A stretch of DNA of 49,805 bases from the IMG/VR virus record IMGVR_UViG_3300022927_000032, positions 1 through 49,805 of that record. One strand, written 5' to 3'. This stretch comes from a virus. Each line of letters starts with the position of its first letter. Position 1 is the stretch's first letter. Positions 1-6,893 of the stretch are shown here, piece after piece. Below the pieces are notes generated by a model. That model was not told where the DNA came from, made no database searches, and saw only the letters and a list, made by a program, of their open reading frames with translations. The translations under genes were made by a program, and so were the position numbers.

Positions 1-6
1 GGGTTG

Positions 7-180
7 TTAAAATCTAGGTTTTCGACCTCGACACCACTTTGATTCTTCTGGTGTCCAATGGAGTCTAGCTTTCCCTCTTTTCTTTTTAAGAGCCATTTCA
101 GCTTTCATTGCTTCTGATCTGTCAGCGTATACTTACCACCTCTTGCGAAATCTCCACACTTTGTGTACCTTACATTTGAA
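7..180 (-). pseudogene. GIY-YIG endonuclease C-terminal remnant
   Basis: Read on the minus strand, the last part gives DRSEAMKAEMALKKKRG followed by HWTPEESKWCRGRKPRF and a stop at 9-7. This lines up with the C-terminus of the intact endonuclease just to the right (SRSEALKAEYKLKRTKRG, then KWSSKDSPLCVG). Upstream, in another frame, KCGDFARGGKYT matches that protein's GGKYTSKHRPW segment. The stretch that should join them is missing and the frame changes, so this is a decayed fragment facing the intact gene. The GIY-YIG catalytic half is absent. Its 5' side runs into the ribosome binding site of the gene at 203. An unusual small gene is possible, but a shifted frame plus a deletion favours decay. 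Confidence 0.6.
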
Positions 181-202
181 CAAACATAATGTGAGGTAAA
201 TC

Positions 203-1378
203 ATGGGACAAAAAAAGTGTGGTAAATGCAACCAAGTTAAAGACACATCTGATTTCAATAGGGATAAATCTCGTAAAGATGGACTTCAACCCTCATGTAA
301 GGATTGTTTAAAAGCATATCGAGATGCAAACAAGCATAAGGCTAAAGCCTATAACGTGAGGTATCGGAAAGAAAACCAAGAGCAGATAAAAGAGCAAAAG
401 AGAAAGTATCGGGAGAGAAATAAAGAGGAAATAAGAGAAGGGAAAAAGCTCTGGAAAAGAGAGAAAAGAGCAAGACATAAAGAGGAATTACTCACCAAAC
501 ACCAAAGGGGTGAGTGTTTAAATGAAGAAGAACAAAGACTAGTAGACCACTGGATAAGATCAGATTTTCTTCAATCTTTGAGTGTTGAGGAGAAAGAGCT
601 ATTGAAAAAAAGTGAAAGTAAAAAGTACAGGGAGAGAAATAAAGAGCGGATAAAAGAGCAAAGTAAAAAGTACAGGGAGAGAAATAAAGAGTGGATAAGG
701 TTGAAATCAGAGGCAAAGAAAGTGTGGTCTGTATATCGGATAAACTTTAACGACAATACTTATTACATAGGGATGTCTAACAGACCAGACCAGAGATTTA
801 ACAAGCATAAAAGCCTATCCTTGAGAGGTCTTGCTCAAAACGTTTTAAATCAGAAAGATTGGAGCGATGCTTCTTATGAAATACTAAGCCAACATAAGAG
901 CGAAGCAGATTGCTTAGATGAAGAAAATAAACTTATAGGAGAGATGATGAATGACCCTAATTGCCTTAATCAAAAAACAGAAAAGCGATCCAAGGACTAT
1001 TGGGTATATGTCATACAGAGTGAACAAAAGAGATATGGTAAGAATGGTAAGGAGCTACCAGGTTTCTTCTATGTAGGGATGACAACAGACCCTACAAGAA
1101 GATTAAGAGAACACAACGGGCTGTATGCTAACGGTAAAGAGGGAAACCCAAAGGGTGGTAAGTACACATCTAAACATAGACCTTGGGTCGCAAGGGCTTG
1201 CTTTGGACCTTATGCTAGTAGATCCGAAGCCTTAAAAGCTGAGTACAAACTGAAAAGAACTAAGCGAGGTGCTTCTAGGTGCAAGTGGTCATCTAAGGAC
1301 TCGCCTTTATGTGTGGGTTTAGGTGAGGCACACCCTTGGGTTTCGGATTCCTCTGGTTGGAAGCCACCAAAGCAATGA
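203..1378 (+). CDS. Homing endonuclease with two GIY-YIG-like modules
   Basis: 391 residues. The N-terminus has a CxxC...CxxC zinc-finger-like segment (CGKCNQ, then CKDC at about residues 33-36), common at the front of phage endonucleases. Residues about 55-170 are highly charged and repetitive (YRERNKE units), probably a long helical linker or DNA-contacting arm. Residues about 173-250 hold a first GIY-YIG-like module (VYRINFNDNTYYIGMSN). Residues about 267-370 hold a second, more canonical one (YVIQ...FFYVGMTTDPTRRLREHN...GGKYTSKHRPW). Two nuclease-like modules in one chain is unusual; the first may have lost catalysis and kept a binding role. It is not inside an obvious intron, so it is probably free-standing. 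The start at 203 follows GTGAGG. Confidence 0.8.
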   Translation: MGQKKCGKCNQVKDTSDFNRDKSRKDGLQPSCKDCLKAYRDANKHKAKAYNVRYRKENQEQIKEQKRKYRERNKEEIREGKKLWKREKRARHKEELLTKHQRGECLNEEEQRLVDHWIRSDFLQSLSVEEKELLKKSESKKYRERNKERIKEQSKKYRERNKEWIRLKSEAKKVWSVYRINFNDNTYYIGMSNRPDQRFNKHKSLSLRGLAQNVLNQKDWSDASYEILSQHKSEADCLDEENKLIGEMMNDPNCLNQKTEKRSKDYWVYVIQSEQKRYGKNGKELPGFFYVGMTTDPTRRLREHNGLYANGKEGNPKGGKYTSKHRPWVARACFGPYASRSEALKAEYKLKRTKRGASRCKWSSKDSPLCVGLGEAHPWVSDSSGWKPPKQ

Positions 1379-1504
1379 GGTCTTAGCAGACTTTCTTACT
1401 TGTTGACTCTGGATAACATATACAGTCCATTCACTCATCTTATTCCCTCTCAAATAGATTTGTTAGTTGGTATTATAGGATATTTAATCAAAGGATGAAG
1501 ACTA

Positions 1505-1687
1505 ATGAAAGATGACATAACGCTGTATGCTATAGTTTCCCCAGAGAATGAGGTGATTAAAACATCTTATGGGAAATACTATTTTACCAGAGCCACTGCT
1601 CGCAAAGCGAGGAAAGAAATAAAGACAAAGGCAAGGATTGCCAAGTGTCTTTTCTTATCAGCAGGTAAGTGGGAGACTTCTAAGTAA
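1505..1687 (+). CDS. Small hypothetical protein
   Basis: 60 residues, basic in the second half (ARKARKEIKTKARIAK). ATG follows AAAGGATGAAG at normal spacing. It starts with a beta-like stretch (ITLYAIVSPENEVIKTSYGKYYF) and then a probable helix. I do not recognise the family. It is the first of a run of short plus-strand genes and may be transcribed with the gene at 1737, 50 nt downstream. Confidence 0.6.
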   Translation: MKDDITLYAIVSPENEVIKTSYGKYYFTRATARKARKEIKTKARIAKCLFLSAGKWETSK

Positions 1688-1736
1688 TACCTTTTTTATA
1701 TTTCAAAGTTGTTAAACTTGAAAAAGGCAGGCAACT

Positions 1737-2342
1737 ATGAAATATGCAGGTATAGGACTTAAGTCAGTTCAGAAAGTCTTTCCAGGACTAACAGATAGAC
1801 AAGCAAACGAGCTACTTCATGCTCTTGCAGGGTTTATCTATACTTTACCCTTAGAAAAAATAAGGTTTGAGAAGATCGAAGGAGATATGACAGTCTCAGA
1901 TACACCTTATGTACATCCTTCAAGTCCTAGGCGAGAAGACTATGAGAGAGAGGGTGTTATAGGTGGTGTTCTCTCTGGGTTAGTCAGAATTGACTTAGAT
2001 GAGCTTGAAGATGACTTGAGCTTTGAGATAGAAGAATACAGTGAAGATACATCTGGATTAAGGGGTATTGCTTCTTCTTTAACTAAGAACATCAACCATA
2101 ACTTTCTTAAGGCAAGTAATATATTTAGCTTAAGTGATGTATATGCACCTGTTCAAAACCTTATTGAAGCACCTTATGGTTATGAGGTTAAGCAGAAAGA
2201 GTTGTATGAGTATGACTATCAAGTTGAGGCTCTGTTCTTTAGAGGAGAGATTCTTTTTGCAAAGGTAAGATACGAAGCTATTTATGATGTATACGCAGAG
2301 ATAAAAAGCTCTAGGCATAGATATTTTGATGAGGATGACTGA
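1737..2342 (+). CDS. Hypothetical protein, 201 aa
   Basis: Soluble, acidic in the middle (LDELEDDLSFEIEEYSED), no membrane segment and no motif I recognise. The N-terminus (GIGLKSVQKVFPGLTDRQANELLHALAGFIY) looks like an all-helical domain. ATG lies after an AAAAAGGCAGG ribosome binding site. A small hairpin (TTTCAA-a-GTT / AAC-TTGAAA, about 1702-1724) sits just upstream but does not cover that site. Function unknown. Confidence 0.65.
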   Translation: MKYAGIGLKSVQKVFPGLTDRQANELLHALAGFIYTLPLEKIRFEKIEGDMTVSDTPYVHPSSPRREDYEREGVIGGVLSGLVRIDLDELEDDLSFEIEEYSEDTSGLRGIASSLTKNINHNFLKASNIFSLSDVYAPVQNLIEAPYGYEVKQKELYEYDYQVEALFFRGEILFAKVRYEAIYDVYAEIKSSRHRYFDEDD

Positions 2343-2377
2343 TGAGATTTAGGGGCAAGAAAAATTATTTCTACCCC

Positions 2378-2424
2378 CCTTTTTTTTGATAAGTAGAGCT
2401 ACAACTAAACTTATTAAAGAAAGG
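2378..2424 (+). promoter_or_regulatory. SD-sequestering hairpin with embedded TTGATAA
   Basis: The arm at 2378-2394 (CCTTTTTTTTGATAAGT) pairs with 2409-2424 (ACTTATTAAAGAAAGG) over about 16 bp, with two G-U pairs and one bulge. The 3' arm contains the AAAGG ribosome binding site of the gene at 2433. TTGATAA (2386-2392) lies in the 5' arm, after a run of six C (2374-2379). RNA starting just after TTGATAA would lack the 5' arm and free the ribosome site. The fold is read by eye; the promoter role is inference. Confidence 0.5.
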
Positions 2425-2432
2425 TATTTACT

Positions 2433-2594
2433 ATGCGAAAATTTGTATCAAAACTAGGTCGTTTTAATTTTTTCATCCATAATGTTATTGCTCACCCACT
2501 GATGGAAGTATGCCATGTTCTTGGCTTTACAGAGCTTGGGAATAAAATCCATGATGGTACTCTTCCTCTTAGTGAAGAAGAACAACAGAGTTAA
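2433..2594 (+). CDS. Small protein with IAHPLMEV motif
   Basis: 53 residues. Begins MRKFVSKLGRFNFFIHN, then VIAHPLMEVCHVLGF, and ends in an acidic, polar tail. ATG lies 8 nt after GAAAGG. The short hydrophobic segment around residues 12-32 suggests membrane association. I believe small phage and bacterial proteins with an IAHPLM-like segment exist, but no function is known to me. It is preceded by a hairpin leader and followed by a structured region at 2646-2715. Confidence 0.65.
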   Translation: MRKFVSKLGRFNFFIHNVIAHPLMEVCHVLGFTELGNKIHDGTLPLSEEEQQS

Positions 2595-2645
2595 AAAAAC
2601 GCTTGTGTTCTAAATTTGAGTGGTATAAAAAAACACTCACTATGA

Positions 2646-2715
2646 GCCCAGATGAAGCTTGTAGGCACAGAAACTTAAAAATCTGTGAGTACGAGTCTTA
2701 TTCTGGGCATTTTTT
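2646..2715 (+). ncRNA. tRNA-like fold or small RNA ending in a terminator
   Basis: GCCCAGA (2646-2652) and TCTGGGC (2702-2708) form a perfect 7-bp closing stem, followed by A and then seven T. Inside are CACAGA / TCTGTG and an alternative GTGAG-TACGAGT-CTTAT arm of 5 bp plus a 7-nt loop that resembles a T-arm. At about 64 nt it is too short for a normal tRNA, the D-arm is poor, and the two inner arms compete for bases. It may be a degenerate tRNA, a small RNA, or just the terminator after the gene at 2433. A simple hairpin (TGAGTG / CACTCA, 2621-2643) lies just upstream. Confidence 0.3.
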
Positions 2716-2751
2716 TATTTTCGCTGAACCAAGCACAAACGAGGATTTCTA

Positions 2752-3309
2752 ATGAGAATCAAGAATCTTTTACTTGCCCTTACTTTTACCTTTATGGCAA
2801 CTCCAGCTTTTGCAAAGGAAACTTGTAAAGCTACCAAATACACAAAAGTCATTGATACTGTAAGATTTGGTATGACTATTCCTCAAGCAAAGAAAGCACT
2901 TAAAAAGAAGTATGGCTCTAAGGCAACTATTATTAACCCTAAAGAGGGCTTTCTAGTTGTTGACTTTACTCGCCCTCAGAAGAATATAGAACGAGCAATT
3001 TATCTTGCACAGAATGGAAAGATCACTCGTCAACTATTCCGATACTCAGAAAGCTTTCAAAGAAAGTTTGGTGGTCCTGCTCAGATGTTTGTAGCTATGG
3101 TTAAAAAGCTGCAAGAGAAATATGGCCAGCATGATGATCAAAATATGATTGAATCTGAAGACAAAGCCATTTTCTTTTGGGCAAACAATGGTGGAGCTAC
3201 TATGCAAGTCTCTGCTAGTAATGATGGGGTTGACCTAAGAATTGATTGTGAAGCACTTGAGAAAGAAATCCAAGAGGAAGCTTCAAAATCTGCTAACTTT
3301 GGTTTTTAA
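2752..3309 (+). CDS. Exported protein with signal peptide
   Basis: 185 residues. Residues 1-21 (MRIKNLLLALTFTFMATPAFA) are a textbook Sec signal with an AFA-KE signal peptidase I site. The mature part has only two cysteines, near its ends (ETCKATKY and IDCEAL), which could form a disulfide in the periplasm. The rest is a mixed alpha/beta domain (VRFGMTIPQAKKALKKKYG resembles a start found in small periplasmic bacterial proteins). Function not recognised. A phage-made periplasmic protein could act in superinfection exclusion, lysis timing or envelope change; none of these is shown. The GAGGA ribosome site ends 8 nt before the ATG. Confidence 0.75.
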   Translation: MRIKNLLLALTFTFMATPAFAKETCKATKYTKVIDTVRFGMTIPQAKKALKKKYGSKATIINPKEGFLVVDFTRPQKNIERAIYLAQNGKITRQLFRYSESFQRKFGGPAQMFVAMVKKLQEKYGQHDDQNMIESEDKAIFFWANNGGATMQVSASNDGVDLRIDCEALEKEIQEEASKSANFGF

Positions 3310-3310
3310 G

Positions 3311-3359
3311 TAGCTTTCTGTTAAGTTTTCTCTTAGAGTTGCAGAAAAGGAGAGAGCTA
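3311..3359 (+). promoter_or_regulatory. SD- and start-codon-sequestering hairpin
   Basis: TAGCTTTCT (3311-3319) pairs with AGAGAGCTA (3351-3359) with one G-U pair. An inner TTTTCT pairs with AGAAAA. The AAGGAG site and the A of the ATG at 3359 are in or flanked by the 3' side. No clear GATAA element is seen in this one. The structure comes from sequence complementarity only. Confidence 0.4.
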
Positions 3360-3547
3360 TGTGGCACTTAGAAAAAATAGTCGAGATGAACCAGCCAAAA
3401 GACGAACCACCTAAGGAAAAAGAAATCCAGCTAGAGACTGAAGATCTCCTTCTTATTAAAGAAGAGCTTAGGAAGTCTAAGGAGCTTTTGTTAGAGTTGA
3501 GAGAGCTGGTAAAGGGTACTCGAGAGATACTAAAAAATAATAGCTGA
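3359..3547 (+). CDS. Small acidic coiled-coil protein
   Basis: 62 residues: MWHLEKIVEMNQPKDEPPKE, then a leucine-rich heptad region (LLLIKEELRKSKELLLELREL). The composition and spacing of leucines suggest a coiled coil. The ATG follows AAAAGGAGAGAG. No enzyme motif. Possibly an assembly or adaptor protein, but the function is unknown. Confidence 0.6.
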   Translation: MWHLEKIVEMNQPKDEPPKEKEIQLETEDLLLIKEELRKSKELLLELRELVKGTREILKNNS

Positions 3548-3554
3548 AAATCCA

Positions 3555-3618
3555 CCCCCCCCACTCCTTATTTGATAAGAAAACCATTAATAAGGTTTTT
3601 TTAAAAAAAATAAGGAGT
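3555..3618 (+). promoter_or_regulatory. C-run/TTGATAA leader with alternative hairpins
   Basis: Eight C (3555-3562), 9 nt, then TTGATAA (3572-3578). ACTCCTTATTT (3563-3573) is a perfect 11-bp match to AAATAAGGAGT (3608-3618), which contains the ribosome site of the gene at 3626. The same 5' arm can instead pair through CCTTATT with AATAAGG (about 3589-3595), which is followed by seven T, a terminator-like shape. The two folds exclude each other. RNA starting after TTGATAA would have neither 5' arm. Confidence 0.5.
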
Positions 3619-3625
3619 AGGATAT

Positions 3626-4168
3626 ATGGGTATCAAAACCAAGATCAAGTCTATTGACTATAAAGGCAAGTCTAAGAGTCTCTTAAAGAGCGTAGTCTTT
3701 AATTATTACACATGGCTCACAGCTATCTGGTTTTTAACTGATACAGGACTAAAAGAAGACCCACGCTTCACCTTTCCCACACTAGCTTTAACATCCCTAA
3801 TTCTGGGTCTAGGGCTTTCTAAGGTGGAGTTTGGCTCTAAGCTAAAAACTCTCTATAAGAAGAGAGCAGAGCCTAAAAAGGCGAGAGCTTATGGGCGAAC
3901 TGTGTGGAATGGCTGGTTGATTGCTTTATCTAGCTTGCTAGTCTCTGGCAATCTTGTAAGAGAGACTTTAGATCTGCATTTCTTCAAGGGTCAGCCCTCT
4001 GCATTTGTATCAATGTTATTGATCGCATTTCTAGGCTTCTCTCTCTACAATGTCATAGAGAGTAAATACAAGAAGTCACATAGAATCTTCTGGTTAGCCC
4101 CAACAATTGCAGCAGGGATTCTATTAAACCATCTGTTATCAGAGATTAACTTTCAGATCTTTCCCTAA
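3626..4168 (+). CDS. Multi-pass membrane protein
   Basis: 180 residues with about four hydrophobic segments: WLTAIWFLTDTG, the FPTLALTSLILGLGL region, WLIALSSLLVSGNLV, and FVSMLLIAFLGFSLYNVIE with a further C-terminal WLAPTIAAGILLNHLL. The N-terminus is basic, so positive-inside would place it in the cytoplasm. No family recognised. It is followed by a strong terminator, so it ends its transcription unit. Confidence 0.65.
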   Translation: MGIKTKIKSIDYKGKSKSLLKSVVFNYYTWLTAIWFLTDTGLKEDPRFTFPTLALTSLILGLGLSKVEFGSKLKTLYKKRAEPKKARAYGRTVWNGWLIALSSLLVSGNLVRETLDLHFFKGQPSAFVSMLLIAFLGFSLYNVIESKYKKSHRIFWLAPTIAAGILLNHLLSEINFQIFP

Positions 4169-4173
4169 TTAAG

Positions 4174-4220
4174 AAAAGGACACTGTATTGCACATTATCT
4201 GCATACAGTGTCCTTTTTTT
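4174..4220 (+). terminator. Strong intrinsic terminator
   Basis: AAAAGGACACTGTAT (4174-4188) pairs perfectly with ATACAGTGTCCTTTT (4203-4217), loop about 14 nt, followed by further T. The A and T tails make it work in both directions. Confidence 0.9.
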
Positions 4221-4272
4221 TGTCTTGTGTTTGGTACTCTGAGAGTATCTATTTTTATAAGGAGTTTTTGTT

Positions 4273-4716
4273 TTGAGCAAAAAGCAAAAAAGAGCAATGA
4301 AGAAGAAGTCTGCAATTCGAAAAAGAAGAAAGCAGAGGAAACTCAATAAGAAGTATGAAAGCCTAAAAGAGAAAGAGAAGTCATTAGACTTTCTTGTTCA
4401 AATGATGGATGTCTTTAAAGGTATGGGTTTAGATCCAGAAGCTCTTTCTTCACTTGGTGGAGATGAGATGCCACCAGAGAGTTTAGGCGAGGGCGAGGAA
4501 GAAGACTTGTCTCCTGAAGAAATGGAGCAGTTTACAAATCTTCTTTCTGCTTTAATGGGTGGAGATCTGCCAGAGGGTTTATTTGATAACCTAGACCCAG
4601 AAAGTCTTTTTTCTGACGAATCTCCAACAGGGGGATCTGTAGCAGAGACAGATGAGGCAGATCCTGTATCTGAAGAAGAGTCTTCAACAGATGAAGAGCC
4701 TAATTCAGAAGACTAG
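4273..4716 (+). CDS. Hypothetical protein, basic head and acidic tail
   Basis: 147 residues starting with TTG, 8 nt after AAGGAG. Residues 1-37 are very basic (KKQKRAMKKKSAIRKRRKQRK); the rest is acidic and low in complexity. The middle (FLVQMMDVFKGMGLDPEALSSLGG and EMEQFTNLLSALMGG) has two short amphipathic helices. Such a layout could bind nucleic acid or act as a scaffold, but I recognise no family. Its stop overlaps that of the converging thymidine kinase gene at the palindrome CTAG. Confidence 0.65.
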   Translation: MSKKQKRAMKKKSAIRKRRKQRKLNKKYESLKEKEKSLDFLVQMMDVFKGMGLDPEALSSLGGDEMPPESLGEGEEEDLSPEEMEQFTNLLSALMGGDLPEGLFDNLDPESLFSDESPTGGSVAETDEADPVSEEESSTDEEPNSED

Positions 4717-5279
4717 CTTCTGTTAAATGTTCTCCTTGATACAGGTAGGTAGTGGAATCCAGGTGAGATGGGGTCTCCTGTTTTGACAGGATTACCTTCT
4801 TCGTCAACTTTTAAGTTAAAGGTTGCTTTCCTTACAGAACCTGGTTCGAAGGTTGCGATTTCTTCAATCATATCAGCCCAAGATAACAAATACTGACTAC
4901 CCTCAAAAGGTTCTCCTTTAAAGTCTGTTCTAAGTCCGTATGCAAAAACAGGCACTTCAAGTTCGTCTGCGATTCTGCATAAAGACCTGACCTGTTCTTT
5001 TGTTAAAAACTGTGCTTCATCTACAAACACGACTTGGAAAGAGAAGCCTTGCATGCCCTTTTCAAGTATGATCTTTAGGGGGCAATCTTCTTTACTAAGA
5101 GAAATGGCTTCTAATTTGAAGCCTATTCTTGAGCTGATGAGAGCTTTACCATCTCTGGCTTTTGCTACTTCGGGTACAAAAGTAAGGTAAGTGATACTTC
5201 TTTCGTGGCAAGAGTGCGTTCTCATTAGTAAGTTTGCAGACTTACCTGCGTTGACAGTACTGTATATATATTTTAGCAT
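4713..5279 (-). CDS. tk: Thymidine kinase (T4/type II), zinc site lost
   Basis: Phosphorylates thymidine to dTMP with ATP (salvage, cytoplasm). 188 residues. The P-loop is STVNAGKS (7-14), Walker B is VVFVDEAQFL with catalytic E88, and VPVFAYGLRTDFKGEPFEGS (109-128) is the conserved nucleoside-binding part, all very like T4 Tk. In the T4 enzyme the lasso region carries four zinc cysteines. Here the matching positions read ATFEPGSVRK, DPISPGF and LPVSRRTF, so all four are gone. The ATG overlaps the end of the sigma-like gene by 7 nt, indicating translational coupling. The structural zinc is probably replaced by hydrophobic packing; a catalytically altered enzyme is possible. Confidence 0.9.
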   Translation of the reverse strand: MLKYIYSTVNAGKSANLLMRTHSCHERSITYLTFVPEVAKARDGKALISSRIGFKLEAISLSKEDCPLKIILEKGMQGFSFQVVFVDEAQFLTKEQVRSLCRIADELEVPVFAYGLRTDFKGEPFEGSQYLLSWADMIEEIATFEPGSVRKATFNLKVDEEGNPVKTGDPISPGFHYLPVSRRTFNRS

Positions 5280-5887
5280 GGGATCAGATCTCTTCTGTCT
5301 AGTTTAATTGCAATAGTTTTTTGAATATCTTTTTTTATATTAGAGACTTTCCTAGCCTCCCAGCCAAACATTCTTGCAATATGTGACATTTTAAATCCTT
5401 GCATGATAGCATCAAAGACTTTTAGGTGGTCTTCTTTGAATGAAAGCCTAATTTCGTTCATAAAGATCTTGTCAGAAGGGTCTTCTTCATAAGAGGAATC
5501 GTATGAGGTTGCTACATCATCATCCACTCCTACAAAGTATCTTTCCCTTTCTTTCCTGTGTTTGTTAATGATGTTCATAATAACACAGTCCATCACAAGA
5601 ACAACATAAGTAGAGAGAGCCGACTTATCAGAGTCGAAAGGGCATTTACCTTTGTTTCTTATGAGGATGCCTTTATATACTTCATGTAGAACTTCTTCTG
5701 GGTCTAACCCCTCTCTAATCATACTTTGAGCTTGTCTCTTATAGAAGATTAGCTTGATATCTTCACTATGCTTCTCTATATCAACCCCTAGTTTTTTAGG
5801 TTTCTTGGGTTTGAATGTAAAAGAAAAAATAGATACCATTCCTTTGTGCCATATTTTTTGTGGTTGGAGTTGGGTATAGTCAAACAT
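5273..5887 (-). CDS. Small sigma-70-family factor (ECF-like)
   Basis: 204 residues. Residues about 45-120 resemble sigma region 2 (GLDPEEVLHEVYKGI...ALSTYVVLVMDCVIMNIINKHRKERER). Residues about 150-198 resemble region 4, a helix-turn-helix (KVFDAIMQGFKMSHIARMFG...KVSNIKKDI). An acidic linker (VDDDVATSYDSSYEEDPSD) joins them. It would redirect host RNA polymerase to phage promoters; T4 gp55 does this for late genes. It heads a two-gene minus operon with tk. Many leaders in this window carry a TTGATAA-type element it could recognise (inference). The upstream spacer shares a TCCTT/AAGGA inverted repeat with the divergent gene at 5929. Confidence 0.7.
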   Translation of the reverse strand: MFDYTQLQPQKIWHKGMVSIFSFTFKPKKPKKLGVDIEKHSEDIKLIFYKRQAQSMIREGLDPEEVLHEVYKGILIRNKGKCPFDSDKSALSTYVVLVMDCVIMNIINKHRKERERYFVGVDDDVATSYDSSYEEDPSDKIFMNEIRLSFKEDHLKVFDAIMQGFKMSHIARMFGWEARKVSNIKKDIQKTIAIKLDRRDLIPC

Positions 5888-5928
5888 AAAGTGTCCTTAC
5901 AAAGTGTTTATTCAAAAAGGAGAGAATT

Positions 5929-6891
5929 TTGGACTTATTAGAAAAGATTTCTGTGCTTCGTTGGGTCAAAACTAAATATAAGATTAACATAAACCTTGTC
6001 AAGCGTAAGTTAAAAGAGCAAGAGTTTGAAGAACTTGTTAAATATCTATCTTACTTAAAGGAAATTGGTGGGGTTTATGATGCAAAGGATGTCATACAAG
6101 AATTCATCCAAAAAAAAGGGATTGAATATAAGCCACTCAAAACTTATGGTGACAGCGTAGACTTTTTTCTGTTTAAGAATACACACCCAGAGGAAGATGG
6201 TGAAGTAGAAGTCTATTTTAGACACTTGCTTCTGGGTTCAGGCAGAAAACCAATCAGATCTAATGTAAGGTCTTTGAAGAGGGTATTGAAAGATCAAGGA
6301 TATGAGATCAGTTGGGGAGTGCCAATAGATAGTGTGAGCTTCTACAAAGAGCCTAAGGTCAAGATTCGTGAGGATTACGAATTAAAGCTGCCAGATACAG
6401 GTTTAAAGTCTTTCACTTCTAAGTGCTATCCTACCAAAGATATTAATACTTGGTTAGATGACCCAAAGATTGATTTTGAGAACGAAGATGGCAGTATAAA
6501 CTTGACCTTGAATGGTAGGTGGAAAGCCCATTTCACTCAGAGGTTCATATATCTTTTTGAGCAAAGCGAGTTACCTTATTTACTCAAGGGGCAAACAAGA
6601 GGGCAGTATAAGATGACTCCCGAAACAGAATTGCTTTGCCATTTAGCCTTCAGAGACATATTCCAGCCCATGCCTTTAGAGGAGTGGGTTAAGGTTGGAA
6701 TGGGGCATGAGGGGTTATCTGACGACTTTGTGAGCGAATTATTATCTACGTTTTTGGATGCTATTTCATATAACATGAAGAAGGTTTACTTGAATTCAAA
6801 GGTTTTGGATTTCAAGGAAGAAAATATATTTGGTTGGCAAGCAGTTCTTGCCTTGCACTTTGTGCATGAAATGATTCAGAAAGGTCAGTAA
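5929..6891 (+). CDS. Hypothetical protein, 320 aa
   Basis: Starts with TTG, 7 nt after AAAAAGGAGAG. The N-terminal 60 residues are helical and basic (LRWVKTKYKININLVKRKLKEQEFEELVKYLSYL); the rest is mixed and soluble. No catalytic motif recognised. It heads a plus-strand run of four genes (to 8312) that includes a lysozyme-like protein and a primase-like protein, spaced 2 nt or overlapping, so all four are probably co-transcribed. Confidence 0.65.
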   Translation: MDLLEKISVLRWVKTKYKININLVKRKLKEQEFEELVKYLSYLKEIGGVYDAKDVIQEFIQKKGIEYKPLKTYGDSVDFFLFKNTHPEEDGEVEVYFRHLLLGSGRKPIRSNVRSLKRVLKDQGYEISWGVPIDSVSFYKEPKVKIREDYELKLPDTGLKSFTSKCYPTKDINTWLDDPKIDFENEDGSINLTLNGRWKAHFTQRFIYLFEQSELPYLLKGQTRGQYKMTPETELLCHLAFRDIFQPMPLEEWVKVGMGHEGLSDDFVSELLSTFLDAISYNMKKVYLNSKVLDFKEENIFGWQAVLALHFVHEMIQKGQ

Positions 6892-6893
6892 AT

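Noticed and set aside
492-756. Two minus-strand frames inside the first endonuclease
   Set aside because: Phe/Ser/Leu-rich shadows of the Lys/Glu-rich repeat on the plus strand; no ribosome site.
2646-2709. A functional canonical tRNA
   Set aside because: Too short, poor D-arm, and the anticodon and T arms compete for the same bases; kept only as a tRNA-like element.
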